From UBA1737 sp964474685 (GTDB lineage: Bacteria > Bacillota_I > Bacilli_A > ML615J-28 > CAG-313): DNA of 41,154 nucleotides. Positions 16,257-25,256 of the stretch are shown piece by piece; position 1 is the first letter of the stretch, and the number at the start of each line of letters is the position of its first letter. Under the pieces are notes generated by a model, which worked only from the letters and a program-made list of their open reading frames with translations, did no database searches and was not told where the DNA came from. The stretch covers positions 1 to 41,154 of the forward strand of contig CAYYTE010000005.1 of NCBI GenBank assembly GCA_964474685.1. The letters run 5' to 3'. The translations under genes and the position numbers were made by a program.

Positions 16257-17988
16257 ATGAATCACCTTTTATTTGATTATAATATTGGGTTTTGTACCAA
16301 TTATCATAAGTTAAGAGTTCACTAGGAGTCCCAACATTTGTAATTTTTCCATCTTGTAAAACGATAATACGATCTGCTTTCGCAATCGCACTAAACCTAT
16401 GAGCAATGATTATATTCGTTTTACCGCTTCTTGTTTCTTTTAAAGATTTAATTATATGCATCTCCGTTAAAGCATCTACTGCACTTAAAGAATCATCCAA
16501 AATTAAAATCTCAGGATTTTTAATAAGTGCTCTTGCAATCGATAATCGTTGTTGTTGGCCACCGGATAAACTCGACCCTGCTTCACTAACTTGAGTTGCT
16601 TCTTTTAAAGGTAATAAGCCTAAATCTTTTTTAAAATCAGATACTTCTATGGCTACATTTAACTCAACACTTGAAGCGTCTGGTTTTCCAATTCGAATAT
16701 TATCATCTACACTTTTTCTAAATAGAATATTTTCTTGAGGAACATACCCAACTAAGTTTCTTACATCATCCATAGAGAAATGACGTATGGAAACACCATC
16801 AATAAATACATCTCCGGTAGTAATATTAAATTCTCTTAATAATTGCCGTATTAGTGTTGATTTGCCACTTCCGGTCGGTCCGACAATACCAATTGTTTCT
16901 CCACTATGAATAACAAAGGAAATATGAGAAAGCACATCTCGATTATCAAATGGATACTTAAAAGATACATCTCGAAATTCAATTGTTGTAAAGTTCATTA
17001 TGTGCTGAGGCATAATCTCATCTTGAACCAGTGGAACCGCCTCAAGAATTTCAAAAAACCTTTGATCCGCAATTGTTATATTACTTATATTATTTAAAAC
17101 ATTTGATAGTCCAATTAATGGCCCATATAACATACTTACATAAATCAAAAAAGATACTAGATTTCCAGGAGATAATTCTCCATGAATTACGAAATAACAT
17201 CCCACGCTAATCGCAATAAAATATGAAATTGCATACACAAGTTCAAACATCGGTGTAAACAAACCTTCAAACTTTAATATTTTCCACCAACTATCTACAT
17301 CCGCATCAATTGCGGATTTAGTTCTTTTGAAATCAACATCTTCTAACCCATACGCTCTTACAACTTTAACAGATTCAATAGATTCCAAAACACTTTCTGT
17401 CATATTTGCATATATTTCATGATGAATTTTGTAATATTGTCTTTTTTTCTTTCTTCGGTTATTCAAAAAGAAAATGGCGAAAGGCATAAAGATAACTGAG
17501 TACAAAGTTAACATTGGGTGAATTGTAATCATCATAGTAATACTCGCTAGAATTAAAGCCGTATAATATACAACCGATTGTAAAAAACTAGTTGCTAAAA
17601 CAGTAATAGCATCTAAGTCATTACTACATCTAGCAATTAAATCCCCTTTGGTATATTTTTCAAATAAACTAGCATCCATTTGAAATAGATGATTTAAATA
17701 CTTTTCTCTTAATTCAAAAGATAATTGGTGCCCTAAATAACTAATGGTATAACTAAATAGAGCATTCATACAATAGACAAATAAAGGGACTAAAACAAGC
17801 AAACACAAATCGAATATTAAATTTTGTTTGGTTAAACTCCCTAAAGCAATCTCATCAATTGCAATCCCTAAAATTCTTGCGGGGACAACTGGTAAAATCG
17901 ATATGAATAATAGTGATATCGCGCATAGCAAATACTTTTTCCATTGCTTTTTGAAATACCACAGTAAATGTTTAAATGCTTTCTTCAT
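16243..17988 (-). CDS. ABC exporter, small half (BmrC/YheI-like)
   Basis: 581 residues, six helices plus ATPase. Walker A GPTGSGKS (370-377), canonical signature LSGGQ (474-478), but Walker B ends ILILDD: the catalytic glutamate is aspartate D499. Together with the odd LSSGE signature of the partner, this makes one ATP site degenerate, as in BmrC/BmrD and other asymmetric heterodimeric exporters. The sizes and gene order match the BmrCD pair. Ribosome site GAGGTG. A perfect TATAAT lies at 18011-18016 on the minus strand, with a poor -35. I see no attenuator-type leader peptide like that of bmrCD. Confidence 0.93.
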   Translation of the reverse strand: MKKAFKHLLWYFKKQWKKYLLCAISLLFISILPVVPARILGIAIDEIALGSLTKQNLIFDLCLLVLVPLFVYCMNALFSYTISYLGHQLSFELREKYLNHLFQMDASLFEKYTKGDLIARCSNDLDAITVLATSFLQSVVYYTALILASITMMITIHPMLTLYSVIFMPFAIFFLNNRRKKKRQYYKIHHEIYANMTESVLESIESVKVVRAYGLEDVDFKRTKSAIDADVDSWWKILKFEGLFTPMFELVYAISYFIAISVGCYFVIHGELSPGNLVSFLIYVSMLYGPLIGLSNVLNNISNITIADQRFFEILEAVPLVQDEIMPQHIMNFTTIEFRDVSFKYPFDNRDVLSHISFVIHSGETIGIVGPTGSGKSTLIRQLLREFNITTGDVFIDGVSIRHFSMDDVRNLVGYVPQENILFRKSVDDNIRIGKPDASSVELNVAIEVSDFKKDLGLLPLKEATQVSEAGSSLSGGQQQRLSIARALIKNPEILILDDSLSAVDALTEMHIIKSLKETRSGKTNIIIAHRFSAIAKADRIIVLQDGKITNVGTPSELLTYDNWYKTQYYNQIKGDSYEKL

Positions 17989-18060
17989 ATTACACCTCAG
18001 TATTTGTTAAATTATACTCTTAAAATAATAATAAACATTAAAAACACTCAAGTTTCTAAC

Positions 18061-18104
18061 AAAAAGAAATAACCAATCCAACAACAGTGAACAAATTATT
18101 TCTT
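18061..18104 (-). terminator. Terminator of the DUF1836 gene
   Basis: Arms AAGAAATAA and TTATTTCTT with a 23-base loop, followed on the minus strand by a short U-run, 11 bases past the stop. AT-rich stem, so moderate. Confidence 0.5.
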
Positions 18105-18114
18105 TCTATTTCAA

Positions 18115-18774
18115 TCAGCTTTTATGCTTCTTTTCTTTCTCTACACTTTTCTCTACTATATCTAATTTTAACTTCTTTTCATCTTCTTCAATTTTAGATA
18201 ATTGAGAAAGTATTTTTGTTGCAACAATCTTTTTTGCCTCGGCTTCAACCGAATATTCAACTGCAAGATCCGCAAGTTTCTTTTTAATCTCTTGTGAATT
18301 TGTATCATGATTAATCTCATTTAAGGAACCAATAACATTTGTTGCGACTTGTTGGATACATCTTGTGTGAACTTCCTTAATCTCTTGATATATTACGGAA
18401 GAATCTAGTTGCGAATGCTTCTTTAAGTCCGTTAAAAAATGAATGTCCGAAATGGATAATACTTGTTTCATAGCACATATTAAAAGAATATAACCTAAAT
18501 GCTCCTTATTATATTTCTTTCCTTTAGGCATAGGGATAGCACCTGCTTTTACATAATTATTCACCATCCAAGTAGTGATTAACTTATCTTCTCCCTCAAC
18601 ACTAATTAAACATAAAATACGCTCCAAATAGGTGACAACTTGGTCCATATATAAATCAAGATCCGGTAGTTCTTGCCAATCTGGGAATTTATAATTCTCC
18701 AATTGAGAAAACCAATTCGACAAATCCGCTTCTTCTTGATGTATGTCTTTAATTAAATCATTTTTATCACTCAT
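18115..18774 (-). CDS. DUF1836 family putative regulator
   Basis: 219 residues. The core (about 65-125) reads ITTWMVNNYVKAGAIPMPKG, followed by KKYNKEHLGYILLICAMKQ and LSISDI, which is the DUF1836 pattern: a MerR-like winged helix with a 'V.NYV..glI..P..k.Y....i..li.i..lk.vlsi.dI' layout. The C-terminus is a charged, lysine-rich helix. DNA binding is inferred from the fold. It is divergent from the SGNH-DegV operon, with 150 bases between the starts, so it is a candidate controller of that operon. Extended -10 TGGTATAAT at 18792-18800; ribosome site GAGG. Confidence 0.82.
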   Translation of the reverse strand: MSDKNDLIKDIHQEEADLSNWFSQLENYKFPDWQELPDLDLYMDQVVTYLERILCLISVEGEDKLITTWMVNNYVKAGAIPMPKGKKYNKEHLGYILLICAMKQVLSISDIHFLTDLKKHSQLDSSVIYQEIKEVHTRCIQQVATNVIGSLNEINHDTNSQEIKKKLADLAVEYSVEAEAKKIVATKILSQLSKIEEDEKKLKLDIVEKSVEKEKKHKS

Positions 18775-18791
18775 ATTATTTCCTCAAATAT

Positions 18792-18800
18792 ATTATACCA
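18792..18800 (-). promoter_or_regulatory. Extended -10 of the DUF1836 gene
   Basis: Minus strand TGGTATAAT, 17 bases before the ATG; no clear -35. Confidence 0.55.
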
Positions 18801-18852
18801 CATTAAAATTAAATATAGTACAAAATGAATAAAAAAAATATATACGTATTAG

Positions 18853-18881
18853 TTGACATAGTTGTTAATTTTAGATATAAT
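18853..18881 (+). promoter_or_regulatory. Perfect consensus sigma-A promoter of SGNH-degV
   Basis: TTGACA (18853-18858), exactly 17 bases, TATAAT (18876-18881). All twelve consensus bases match, which predicts high unrepressed output. Confidence 0.92.
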
Positions 18882-18888
18882 AGTATCA

Positions 18889-18909
18889 TAAACTAGATAA
18901 CATAGTTTA
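18889..18909 (+). promoter_or_regulatory. Dyad at the SGNH-degV transcription start (putative operator)
   Basis: TAAACTA and TAGTTTA are perfect inverted 7-mers separated by 7 bases, covering about +1 to +21 of the predicted transcript. The position fits a repressor site that blocks the perfect promoter. The binding protein is unknown; the divergent DUF1836 gene is a candidate. Confidence 0.6.
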
Positions 18910-18924
18910 GTGAAAGGAAATAGT

Positions 18925-19626
18925 ATGAATCAAATGAAAAGCACCAATATTCTTGTTCTAGGTGACTCCATACTTGCGGGAATAACCTATGATTCAGAAT
19001 CAAATAAATATCACTTTACAAAAGATAATTGTATTGATATATTAAATAATACAACCGATTATCAATTTGATAATTGTTCAAAGTTTGGACTAACTTCCAA
19101 AAAAGCCCTTAAAATGCTTCCATCCTTTTTAGATAAATACCCCAATGTAAAATATGCATTGATTGAACTCGGAGGCAATGATTGTGACTTTGATTGGAAA
19201 AACATATCCTTAGATCCTTTAAAAGATCATCTTCCAAATGTAACAAATAAAGAATACATTAATAATATTCAAGAGATATTAAAACTACTACAAAGTCGTA
19301 ACATTCAACCTATAATTGAAAACCTACATCCAATAAACTCTTCAAAGTACTTTAATTTCTTATCAAAAACTTTGAATGGTGACAAAATACTCTCTTGGCT
19401 AAAAGATGTATCTTTAATCTATCGATATCAAGAAAGTTATAATGATTCTTTATTAAATCTTGCTTATCAATTAAGAATACGAGTATTAGATATTCGTGAA
19501 AGTTTATTAACAATTCATAATTATGAAGATATGCTTTGTGAAGACGGAATTCACTTAACCGAACTCGGGCAAGAATACTTATCAAAAACAATTCAAAACA
19601 AAATAGGAGATTTCATCTATGAATAA
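18925..19626 (+). CDS. SGNH/GDSL-type hydrolase
   Basis: 233 residues, no signal peptide, so cytosolic. SGNH blocks: VLGDSILAG (nucleophile S15), a glycine in block II (G55), ELGGND (N85) and DGIHLT (D207, H210). Members are esterases or lipases acting on acyl groups of lipids, thioesters or sugars. Start at ATG 18925: the GTG at 18910 is in frame, but the AAAGGA ribosome site lies inside those codons. It overlaps degV by 8 bases. As DegV-type proteins bind fatty acids, an acyl-chain release and capture role for the pair is reasonable, though inferred. Confidence 0.9.
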   Translation: MNQMKSTNILVLGDSILAGITYDSESNKYHFTKDNCIDILNNTTDYQFDNCSKFGLTSKKALKMLPSFLDKYPNVKYALIELGGNDCDFDWKNISLDPLKDHLPNVTNKEYINNIQEILKLLQSRNIQPIIENLHPINSSKYFNFLSKTLNGDKILSWLKDVSLIYRYQESYNDSLLNLAYQLRIRVLDIRESLLTIHNYEDMLCEDGIHLTELGQEYLSKTIQNKIGDFIYE

Positions 19627-20506
19627 ATATAAAATAATAACAGACTCTTGTATCGACCTCAATAAAGAGGAAGTAGAAAGATATGACTTAACTGTATTAC
19701 CTTTAACTATAAAAATAGCGGACATATCCTTTGAAGACTCGGTGACAGAATCCGTTATGTCTAAAAAAGATTTCTATAATCACTTAAGAAACAAAGAGTC
19801 ATCTCATACCTCTGCAGTTACACCAGGGATTATTATGGATTGTGAAAAGAAATACTTAGAAGAGGGTTATGATATTCTTTGTTTATGTTTTTCAAGTGCA
19901 TTATCTGGAACTTATAATTCATTTATGATAGCAAGTGAAGAATTAAAAGCACAATATCCTCATAATAAAATTATAGTGATTGATACACTATGTGCCTCCT
20001 CTGGACAAGGACTACTCGTAACGAATGCGGCAAGTTTAAAAGAGGAAGGTCATGATATTGATTATGTGGCTAAATGGGTAGAAGACAACAAACTACGCTT
20101 ATGTCATCTATTTACAGTTCCTGATTTAAGTCAACTTAGAAGAGGTGGAAGACTCTCTGCACCTGCCGCCGCATTTGGTACTTTATTTAATATAAAACCA
20201 GTGTTACACGTTTCCACAGAAGGAAAATTAGTTCCTATTAAAAAAGTACGTGGTAGAAACGCTTCATTTAATTATATGATTGATCGTGTTGTAAATACCA
20301 TTGAAGACCCAGGAAATCAAACTATCTTTATTTGTCATGGCGATTGTTTAGACGAAGCTATGATACTAGGGGATGCATTAAAAGCAAAACTTCCAATTCA
20401 AGGAGTTAAGTACTTCTATGTAGGACCTGTTATCGGTTCTCACTCTGGAGTCGGAACAATATCCATCTTCTACTTTGGTAATGATCGTTTTAATACAAAA
20501 TATTAA
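19619..20506 (+). CDS. DegV family fatty-acid-binding protein
   Basis: 295 residues. The N-terminus KIITDSCIDLNKEE and the motifs HTSAVTPG, FSSALSGTYNS, DTLCASSGQG, DLSQLRRGGRLS and KPVLHVSTEGKL follow the DegV family throughout. Members (FakB type) hold a fatty acid for phosphorylation by FakA and reuse in phospholipid. No fakA (DAK-domain kinase) is in the window. Ribosome site GGAG lies within the end of the SGNH gene; the two are co-translated. Confidence 0.96.
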   Translation: MNKYKIITDSCIDLNKEEVERYDLTVLPLTIKIADISFEDSVTESVMSKKDFYNHLRNKESSHTSAVTPGIIMDCEKKYLEEGYDILCLCFSSALSGTYNSFMIASEELKAQYPHNKIIVIDTLCASSGQGLLVTNAASLKEEGHDIDYVAKWVEDNKLRLCHLFTVPDLSQLRRGGRLSAPAAAFGTLFNIKPVLHVSTEGKLVPIKKVRGRNASFNYMIDRVVNTIEDPGNQTIFICHGDCLDEAMILGDALKAKLPIQGVKYFYVGPVIGSHSGVGTISIFYFGNDRFNTKY

Positions 20507-20545
20507 AAGAGTAGGTAGTGATTATTCACTATCTACTCTTTTTTT
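20505..20545. terminator. Shared terminator of degV and the convergent FtsK-like operon
   Basis: Stem AAGAGTAGGTAGTGA with TCACTATCTACTCTT (one G-U), 4-base loop, seven U on the plus strand and four on the minus strand. It begins inside the degV stop codon. Confidence 0.9.
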
Positions 20546-20589
20546 ATTCACTAAATCAATCTACGTTAATAAATAATTTAGAACTAAAT

Positions 20590-21558
20590 TTACTTATCAA
20601 AATTAACATTTGGAATACATATTCTTGGTCCTAATGCAATCTTCTTACAGTCTTTAATAACAACATCTCCGCGAGGAGCAAAATCAACAGCATCATAGCT
20701 ATCAATCCAATCCGTTGAATCTACCATAGAACCTAATTTAAAACACACAACATATTTTAAACTATCAACAATGTACTTTTTACGAATCGTTTGTCCACTA
20801 TTTCCTGTAACAAACATAAAGAAAATATTAACCTTATTTGCAAGTGGTACAATTCTTTGCAAAATCATATAAATCACTTCGGATTCCCTTGCAAGCCAAA
20901 GGGAAGATAATTCATCCATCACAACAATAATAGGTGTGTATTCTTTATTATCAGCCTTTGCAATTCTTTCATTATAAGTAGTTTCTAGTCTTGTAAAAGC
21001 TTCGAGTAACTTGTCTGATTGTTGACAAAGTTCATAATTCTTTATGAAAGAAACAAAACTTGTATAACAAGACCTTGAATCATAAATGATAAAATGAGGT
21101 TGTTTCTTCTCTAATAGGATATTCATTTGAAAAAGATATTCTTTCGCAAATGTAGTTTTACCTGTTTTCACACTCCCTAAAACCATTGTATTAGCTAAAA
21201 ACACATTCCCATAAAAGTCATGATTAAACTCATCGAGTCCAAAGTATAATTTATTATCTGAGAAATGACTAGCAAGTTCATCTGGAGTTAAATCATAGGA
21301 TTGATTAAACTTTAATCCATAAAAATCCCATCCGTCATAGCGAACTCGCACCATCGTATTCCGTCCAAAGAATTGAATAATTTCATATCTTGAAGGTAAA
21401 TATTTTTGAATTTCAATTAATTGATAGGTAAATTTTTGATAATGAGGAGTATCTTTATAAGATACTAACTCATACACAAGTCCTTTTGCTTCAAAATATT
21501 GCTGAATGCGCTTTTGAAATATATTCTTATAACTAAATTCATTCTTTTCCATAAGCAT
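20590..21558 (-). CDS. Small FtsK/SpoIIIE-like ATPase
   Basis: 322 residues, no membrane helix. The order matches the FtsK motor core: LYFGLDEFN...VFLANTMVLGSVKTGKTT (Walker A 128-136), a helix with ETTYNERI, PIIVVMDELSSLW (Walker B about 210-216), VPLANKVNIFFMFVT, FKLGSMVDSTDW and APRGDVV. A full FtsK has a membrane part, a linker and a DNA-reading gamma domain; none is present, and the region ahead of Walker A is only about 125 residues. Whether it moves DNA, a protein or something else is open. It overlaps pepP at the stop/start and is the last gene of that operon. ATG 21552 is a possible alternative start. Confidence 0.82.
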   Translation of the reverse strand: MLMEKNEFSYKNIFQKRIQQYFEAKGLVYELVSYKDTPHYQKFTYQLIEIQKYLPSRYEIIQFFGRNTMVRVRYDGWDFYGLKFNQSYDLTPDELASHFSDNKLYFGLDEFNHDFYGNVFLANTMVLGSVKTGKTTFAKEYLFQMNILLEKKQPHFIIYDSRSCYTSFVSFIKNYELCQQSDKLLEAFTRLETTYNERIAKADNKEYTPIIVVMDELSSLWLARESEVIYMILQRIVPLANKVNIFFMFVTGNSGQTIRKKYIVDSLKYVVCFKLGSMVDSTDWIDSYDAVDFAPRGDVVIKDCKKIALGPRICIPNVNFDK

Positions 21559-23366
21559 TACTTCTTAATTGCGTGAGTAGCTATTCTTAACCATTCTTCT
21601 TCATCATTCGTCAAATAAGAGTGAATGGAATCAAATACTAATTTGTGATAATCATTTAATTCCCTTACTTCATCTTCATTTAATAGTGTTTCATCAATCG
21701 CACTTAAATCAAAGGGAACAAGAGTTAAAGGAACAAATCCCAAAAACTTACCAAAGGAAGTTTCATCTTTAACAACACACAACATTAAATTTTCATGACG
21801 AATACCAAACTTATTCTCTAAATAAATTCCCGGTTCATTTGAAGTAATCATTCCTACCTCATAAATGGAAGAATCATTACGTTCTGGAACTATTTTCCAA
21901 CGGAATCCATTAGGTCCCTCATGTACATTTAAATAATAGCCAACTCCATGACCGGTTCCATGGTTATAATCTTTTCCAATACTCCAAAGGGGACTTCTCG
22001 CTAATATATCTAGATTTAAACCTCTGACACCATATGGAAACTTCGCATTTAATAATGCTAAATGTCCTTTCAGTACTAAAGTATAATAATACTTCTCTTC
22101 AGGTGTTAAAACTCCCAAACCAATAGTCCTAGTGATATCTGTTGTACCTTCATAATATTGTCCACCCGTATCACATAATACAAAACTTTCGGGTTTTAAT
22201 TCTACATTAGTTTGTTTCGTTGCTGAATAATGAACAATCGCACCATGTTCTTTATAAGCAATAATCGGAGCAAAACTAGGGCCTTTATAATGAAGATTTT
22301 GCTTTCGAAAATCCTCAAGTTTTAAAGCTGCGCTCATTTCATCAATATGAATTTTACCTACATTTGTTTTCAGCCAATAAATGAACTTAGTAACCGCAAT
22401 CCCATCACGAATATGGGCAATTTTATCATTTTTAACTTCTACATCATTCTTTATAGCCTTTGATAAAAGCGTTGGATTAATTCCATCAAATACTTTTACT
22501 TCCGTAGGGATGCTCATAAATAGTCGATAATTCACTTTTGTACTATCAAATAATAAACTTAAACCATTACTAATCTTACTAACATCCTCGTAAATATCTC
22601 CATAATTTGAAAAACGAATGTTTGATTTTTCTAGAATTGTTTTAACATCACCCATTACACTATCTATATTACAATAAAGAGTTAGATTTGTTTCTGTAAT
22701 AATTACATAAGCTAAAGGGACCGGATTATCTTCAATATCATTTCCACGAATATTTAGTAACCAAGCGATATCGTCTAAAGAAGTAAGTAAGAATACATCT
22801 ACACTCTTTTTTTTCATAAAAGAGCGAACATTTGCAATCTTATCCTCTCTCGATACTCCAGAATATTCAATTGGAAAATCAACAATAGGTTCATGAGATA
22901 ATTCGGGTCTATTTTTCCATATCATATCAATCAAGTCATATTTATAAATGAAAGTAATATGATTACTCGATAATTTTGTTTTTAATACTTTTACATAAGC
23001 ACTTGAAAAGCAACGACCATCAAATCCTAAATTCTCATTTACCTTTAAATTTTGATATAAAAAGTCAAGAATAGATAAAACACCGACTTCTCCTTGTTTC
23101 ATTAAGGTAAAGCCTGTATCCATTAATTGTTTTTCTGCTTGTAAAAAATATCTACCATCGGTCCATACATAGGCGCTATCTTTAAAAACGACTGCTGTCC
23201 CAGCACTGCCTGTAAACCCCGTTAACCATTCACGACAACGAAAATGTTCGCCCACATACTCCGAAGCATGAAAATCCTCGGTTGGGATTAGATAGCAATC
23301 AATATTATATTCTACCATCTTTTCCCTTAATTTTTGTAATCTTTCTTTATAAATACTAATTGCCAT
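21558..23366 (-). CDS. pepP: Xaa-Pro aminopeptidase (M24B, three-domain type)
   Basis: 602 residues, the size of the eukaryote-like aminopeptidase P. Two creatinase N-like domains (about 1-150 and 160-310) come before the pita-bread M24 domain. All five metal ligands are present: D399 and D410 (CDTGGQYYEGTTDITRT), H473 (HGTGHGVGYYLNVHEGP), E511 (SNEPGIY) and E525 (RHENL). It removes the first residue from peptides with proline in position two, in the cytosol. Ribosome site AAGGA; overlaps the methylase gene by 11 bases. Confidence 0.95.
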   Translation of the reverse strand: MAISIYKERLQKLREKMVEYNIDCYLIPTEDFHASEYVGEHFRCREWLTGFTGSAGTAVVFKDSAYVWTDGRYFLQAEKQLMDTGFTLMKQGEVGVLSILDFLYQNLKVNENLGFDGRCFSSAYVKVLKTKLSSNHITFIYKYDLIDMIWKNRPELSHEPIVDFPIEYSGVSREDKIANVRSFMKKKSVDVFLLTSLDDIAWLLNIRGNDIEDNPVPLAYVIITETNLTLYCNIDSVMGDVKTILEKSNIRFSNYGDIYEDVSKISNGLSLLFDSTKVNYRLFMSIPTEVKVFDGINPTLLSKAIKNDVEVKNDKIAHIRDGIAVTKFIYWLKTNVGKIHIDEMSAALKLEDFRKQNLHYKGPSFAPIIAYKEHGAIVHYSATKQTNVELKPESFVLCDTGGQYYEGTTDITRTIGLGVLTPEEKYYYTLVLKGHLALLNAKFPYGVRGLNLDILARSPLWSIGKDYNHGTGHGVGYYLNVHEGPNGFRWKIVPERNDSSIYEVGMITSNEPGIYLENKFGIRHENLMLCVVKDETSFGKFLGFVPLTLVPFDLSAIDETLLNEDEVRELNDYHKLVFDSIHSYLTNDEEEWLRIATHAIKK

Positions 23367-24096
23367 ATGAATCCTTCTTTCTATAATTTAATTGCTTTTG
23401 ATATTCAAATAGAGCAATTCCTACTGCCATCGGTAAATTCAAGGAATCAATCTCATGAGAATGCTCAATCTTGATACTATTATTTGTTAAGAAACGCTCA
23501 GATAGCCCCGTTGCTTCATTACCAAAAATAAGAGTAGCAAGTTCACTTGTGAACGTAGTTTCTTGGAGAATTTGCTTTGCTTGTAACATAAATGAATATT
23601 TTGTATGATTCATAAATCTCTGAACATATTCATCATATGAATTAAAGTATTCAATATTCAAATGAAATATAGCTCCCATTGAAGAACGAATAACCTTGGG
23701 ATCGTATATGTCAATTGCAGGTTTAATAACCGCTATATCTTTAATATTAAATCCTAATGATGTTCTTAGAATCGTTCCAAAATTACCCATATTCGATGGT
23801 TGATCTAAAAGTAAATGAGAACAATTTGAAGATATAGTACTTATATATTTTGAAAAAACACCAATTACAAATATATTTTCTTTCGATGCAAGTTTTTCAA
23901 TTATCGAATCATTTACAACAATCTTTGAACTATCTACTTTTGATTTTATTACCCTCATAACATCATTGTTATGAAATGATGAATGAATAATGATTTTAAT
24001 GACTTTATCTGGTTGATAATTCAATAACTCAATTGTCGGAAAAGCACCAAATGCATAAGAATAATCATTTTCTTTACGGTACTTCTTTACTTCCAT
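23356..24096 (-). CDS. SpoU/TrmH family RNA methyltransferase
   Basis: 246 residues. An N-terminal substrate-binding part (1-90) precedes a SPOUT domain with motif 1 PSNMGNFGTILRT (N105, R111), motif 2 LIFGNEATGLS and motif 3 SLNLPMAVGIALFEYQ, the knot that binds S-adenosylmethionine. It should 2'-O-methylate a ribose in rRNA or tRNA; the exact nucleotide cannot be read from sequence. Strong AGGAGG ribosome site. Nine bases after the IIC gene and coupled to pepP. Confidence 0.92.
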   Translation of the reverse strand: MEVKKYRKENDYSYAFGAFPTIELLNYQPDKVIKIIIHSSFHNNDVMRVIKSKVDSSKIVVNDSIIEKLASKENIFVIGVFSKYISTISSNCSHLLLDQPSNMGNFGTILRTSLGFNIKDIAVIKPAIDIYDPKVIRSSMGAIFHLNIEYFNSYDEYVQRFMNHTKYSFMLQAKQILQETTFTSELATLIFGNEATGLSERFLTNNSIKIEHSHEIDSLNLPMAVGIALFEYQKQLNYRKKDSYGN

Positions 24097-24105
24097 AAAA
24101 ACCTC

Positions 24106-25191
24106 CTAAATTGTTAAATCTCCTTTTTTAATAAGACCTAATTTATAGAATAATAAATCAATGAAAAATACAATCACTGCGGGAGCAAGAATTTGTAAGA
24201 CAAAAATAGCAATAAATGCTTGAGGTGTTGTTCCCATTGTAGCAATTGTTCCAATTTGTCCAACTAAACCACTTGTACCCATCCCCGCACTCGTACCTAA
24301 ACACCCTACTTTTAATACACAAGTAGAAATCGGGCCTAAGATTGCGGAAGCAATAATCGTTGGTAACCAAATAATTGGTTTTTTTAGAATATTTTTAAAT
24401 TGAAGCATGCTTGTGCCAATTCCCACTGCAAAAACCGTACCAATTTTATTATCCCGAATCGACATAACAGCAAACCCGACCATTTGAGCGCAACATCCAA
24501 CTAATGCGGCTCCCCCAGCTAGAGCTACATTTGCGTTCGAAGCGAATGCGGCGGGCGTGAATATTGTTGCAGCAATAGCAGCACTCGAAATAGGAGCAGT
24601 AAGTGCCATCCCCATAATAACAGCAATAACAATTCCCATGATAAATGGTTGATATTCCGTGGCAATTCCTATATATTTTCCGATAATTTTTGTAATAAAA
24701 GCAATTGGAGTTGATAGAAGTAAAGTAAGGATTACTCCCACTGCAATAGCAAATAGAGGGATGATAATAATATCAATGAGAGTCTTCTTACGAAGAACGA
24801 GTTGCATTGCTAAAGCAACAAGAATACAAACAACGTATACTGTTAAAGGATCTCCTATTTTAAAACCATAAGGAGTTGCAAGAAAAGTAGCAATTCCACC
24901 AACAGATGCCAGTCCAATAAGTTTTAAACCGGTGAAATTTAAACTTAATCCAATTCCTAAAGCAATACCAACACCCGTAATTTTAAATAAATATCCTTCT
25001 CCAACTAGATTAAATATATTTCCTTCAGGAAAAAAACCACCAATGGTATTTAGAATAGTACCAATAATTAAAGTACCAAATAAGCCATACGCCATACCAT
25101 TCATAGTCTTTATGATAAAGTCAAGAATGATTTTGGATTTCTTAGGCTTTTCTACTTCCGAACAGGTTTTTATTTCTTCATTCTCATTCAT
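24106..25191 (-). CDS. PTS-type IIC-like membrane transporter (PTS_EIIC_2)
   Basis: 361 residues: a charged cytosolic head (1-25) then about ten hydrophobic helices rich in glycine and alanine. The style fits the PF13303 family (NGMAYGLFGTLIIGTILN, GLASVGGIATFLATPYG, MALTAPISSAAIAATIF, GTSMLQFKNI, GTSGLVGQIGT). The phosphotransfer IIA and IIB parts are not in the window, so transport energy and substrate are open. First gene of the operon with the methylase, aminopeptidase and FtsK-like ATPase. The ribosome site is weak (AGAGAG). Confidence 0.85.
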   Translation of the reverse strand: MNENEEIKTCSEVEKPKKSKIILDFIIKTMNGMAYGLFGTLIIGTILNTIGGFFPEGNIFNLVGEGYLFKITGVGIALGIGLSLNFTGLKLIGLASVGGIATFLATPYGFKIGDPLTVYVVCILVALAMQLVLRKKTLIDIIIIPLFAIAVGVILTLLLSTPIAFITKIIGKYIGIATEYQPFIMGIVIAVIMGMALTAPISSAAIAATIFTPAAFASNANVALAGGAALVGCCAQMVGFAVMSIRDNKIGTVFAVGIGTSMLQFKNILKKPIIWLPTIIASAILGPISTCVLKVGCLGTSAGMGTSGLVGQIGTIATMGTTPQAFIAIFVLQILAPAVIVFFIDLLFYKLGLIKKGDLTI

Positions 25192-25221
25192 ACTGCAATC
25201 TCTCTTTCAATTGTATTTTTT

Positions 25222-25251
25222 AAAAAAAGTCGAAAGCATTACGCTATCGAC
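25222..25251 (-). terminator. Terminator of the G3E GTPase operon
   Basis: GTCGA-AGC stem with its complement around a 5-base loop (one T-T mismatch), followed on the minus strand by seven U, just past the stop at 25257. Confidence 0.85.
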
Positions 25252-25256
25252 AATTA

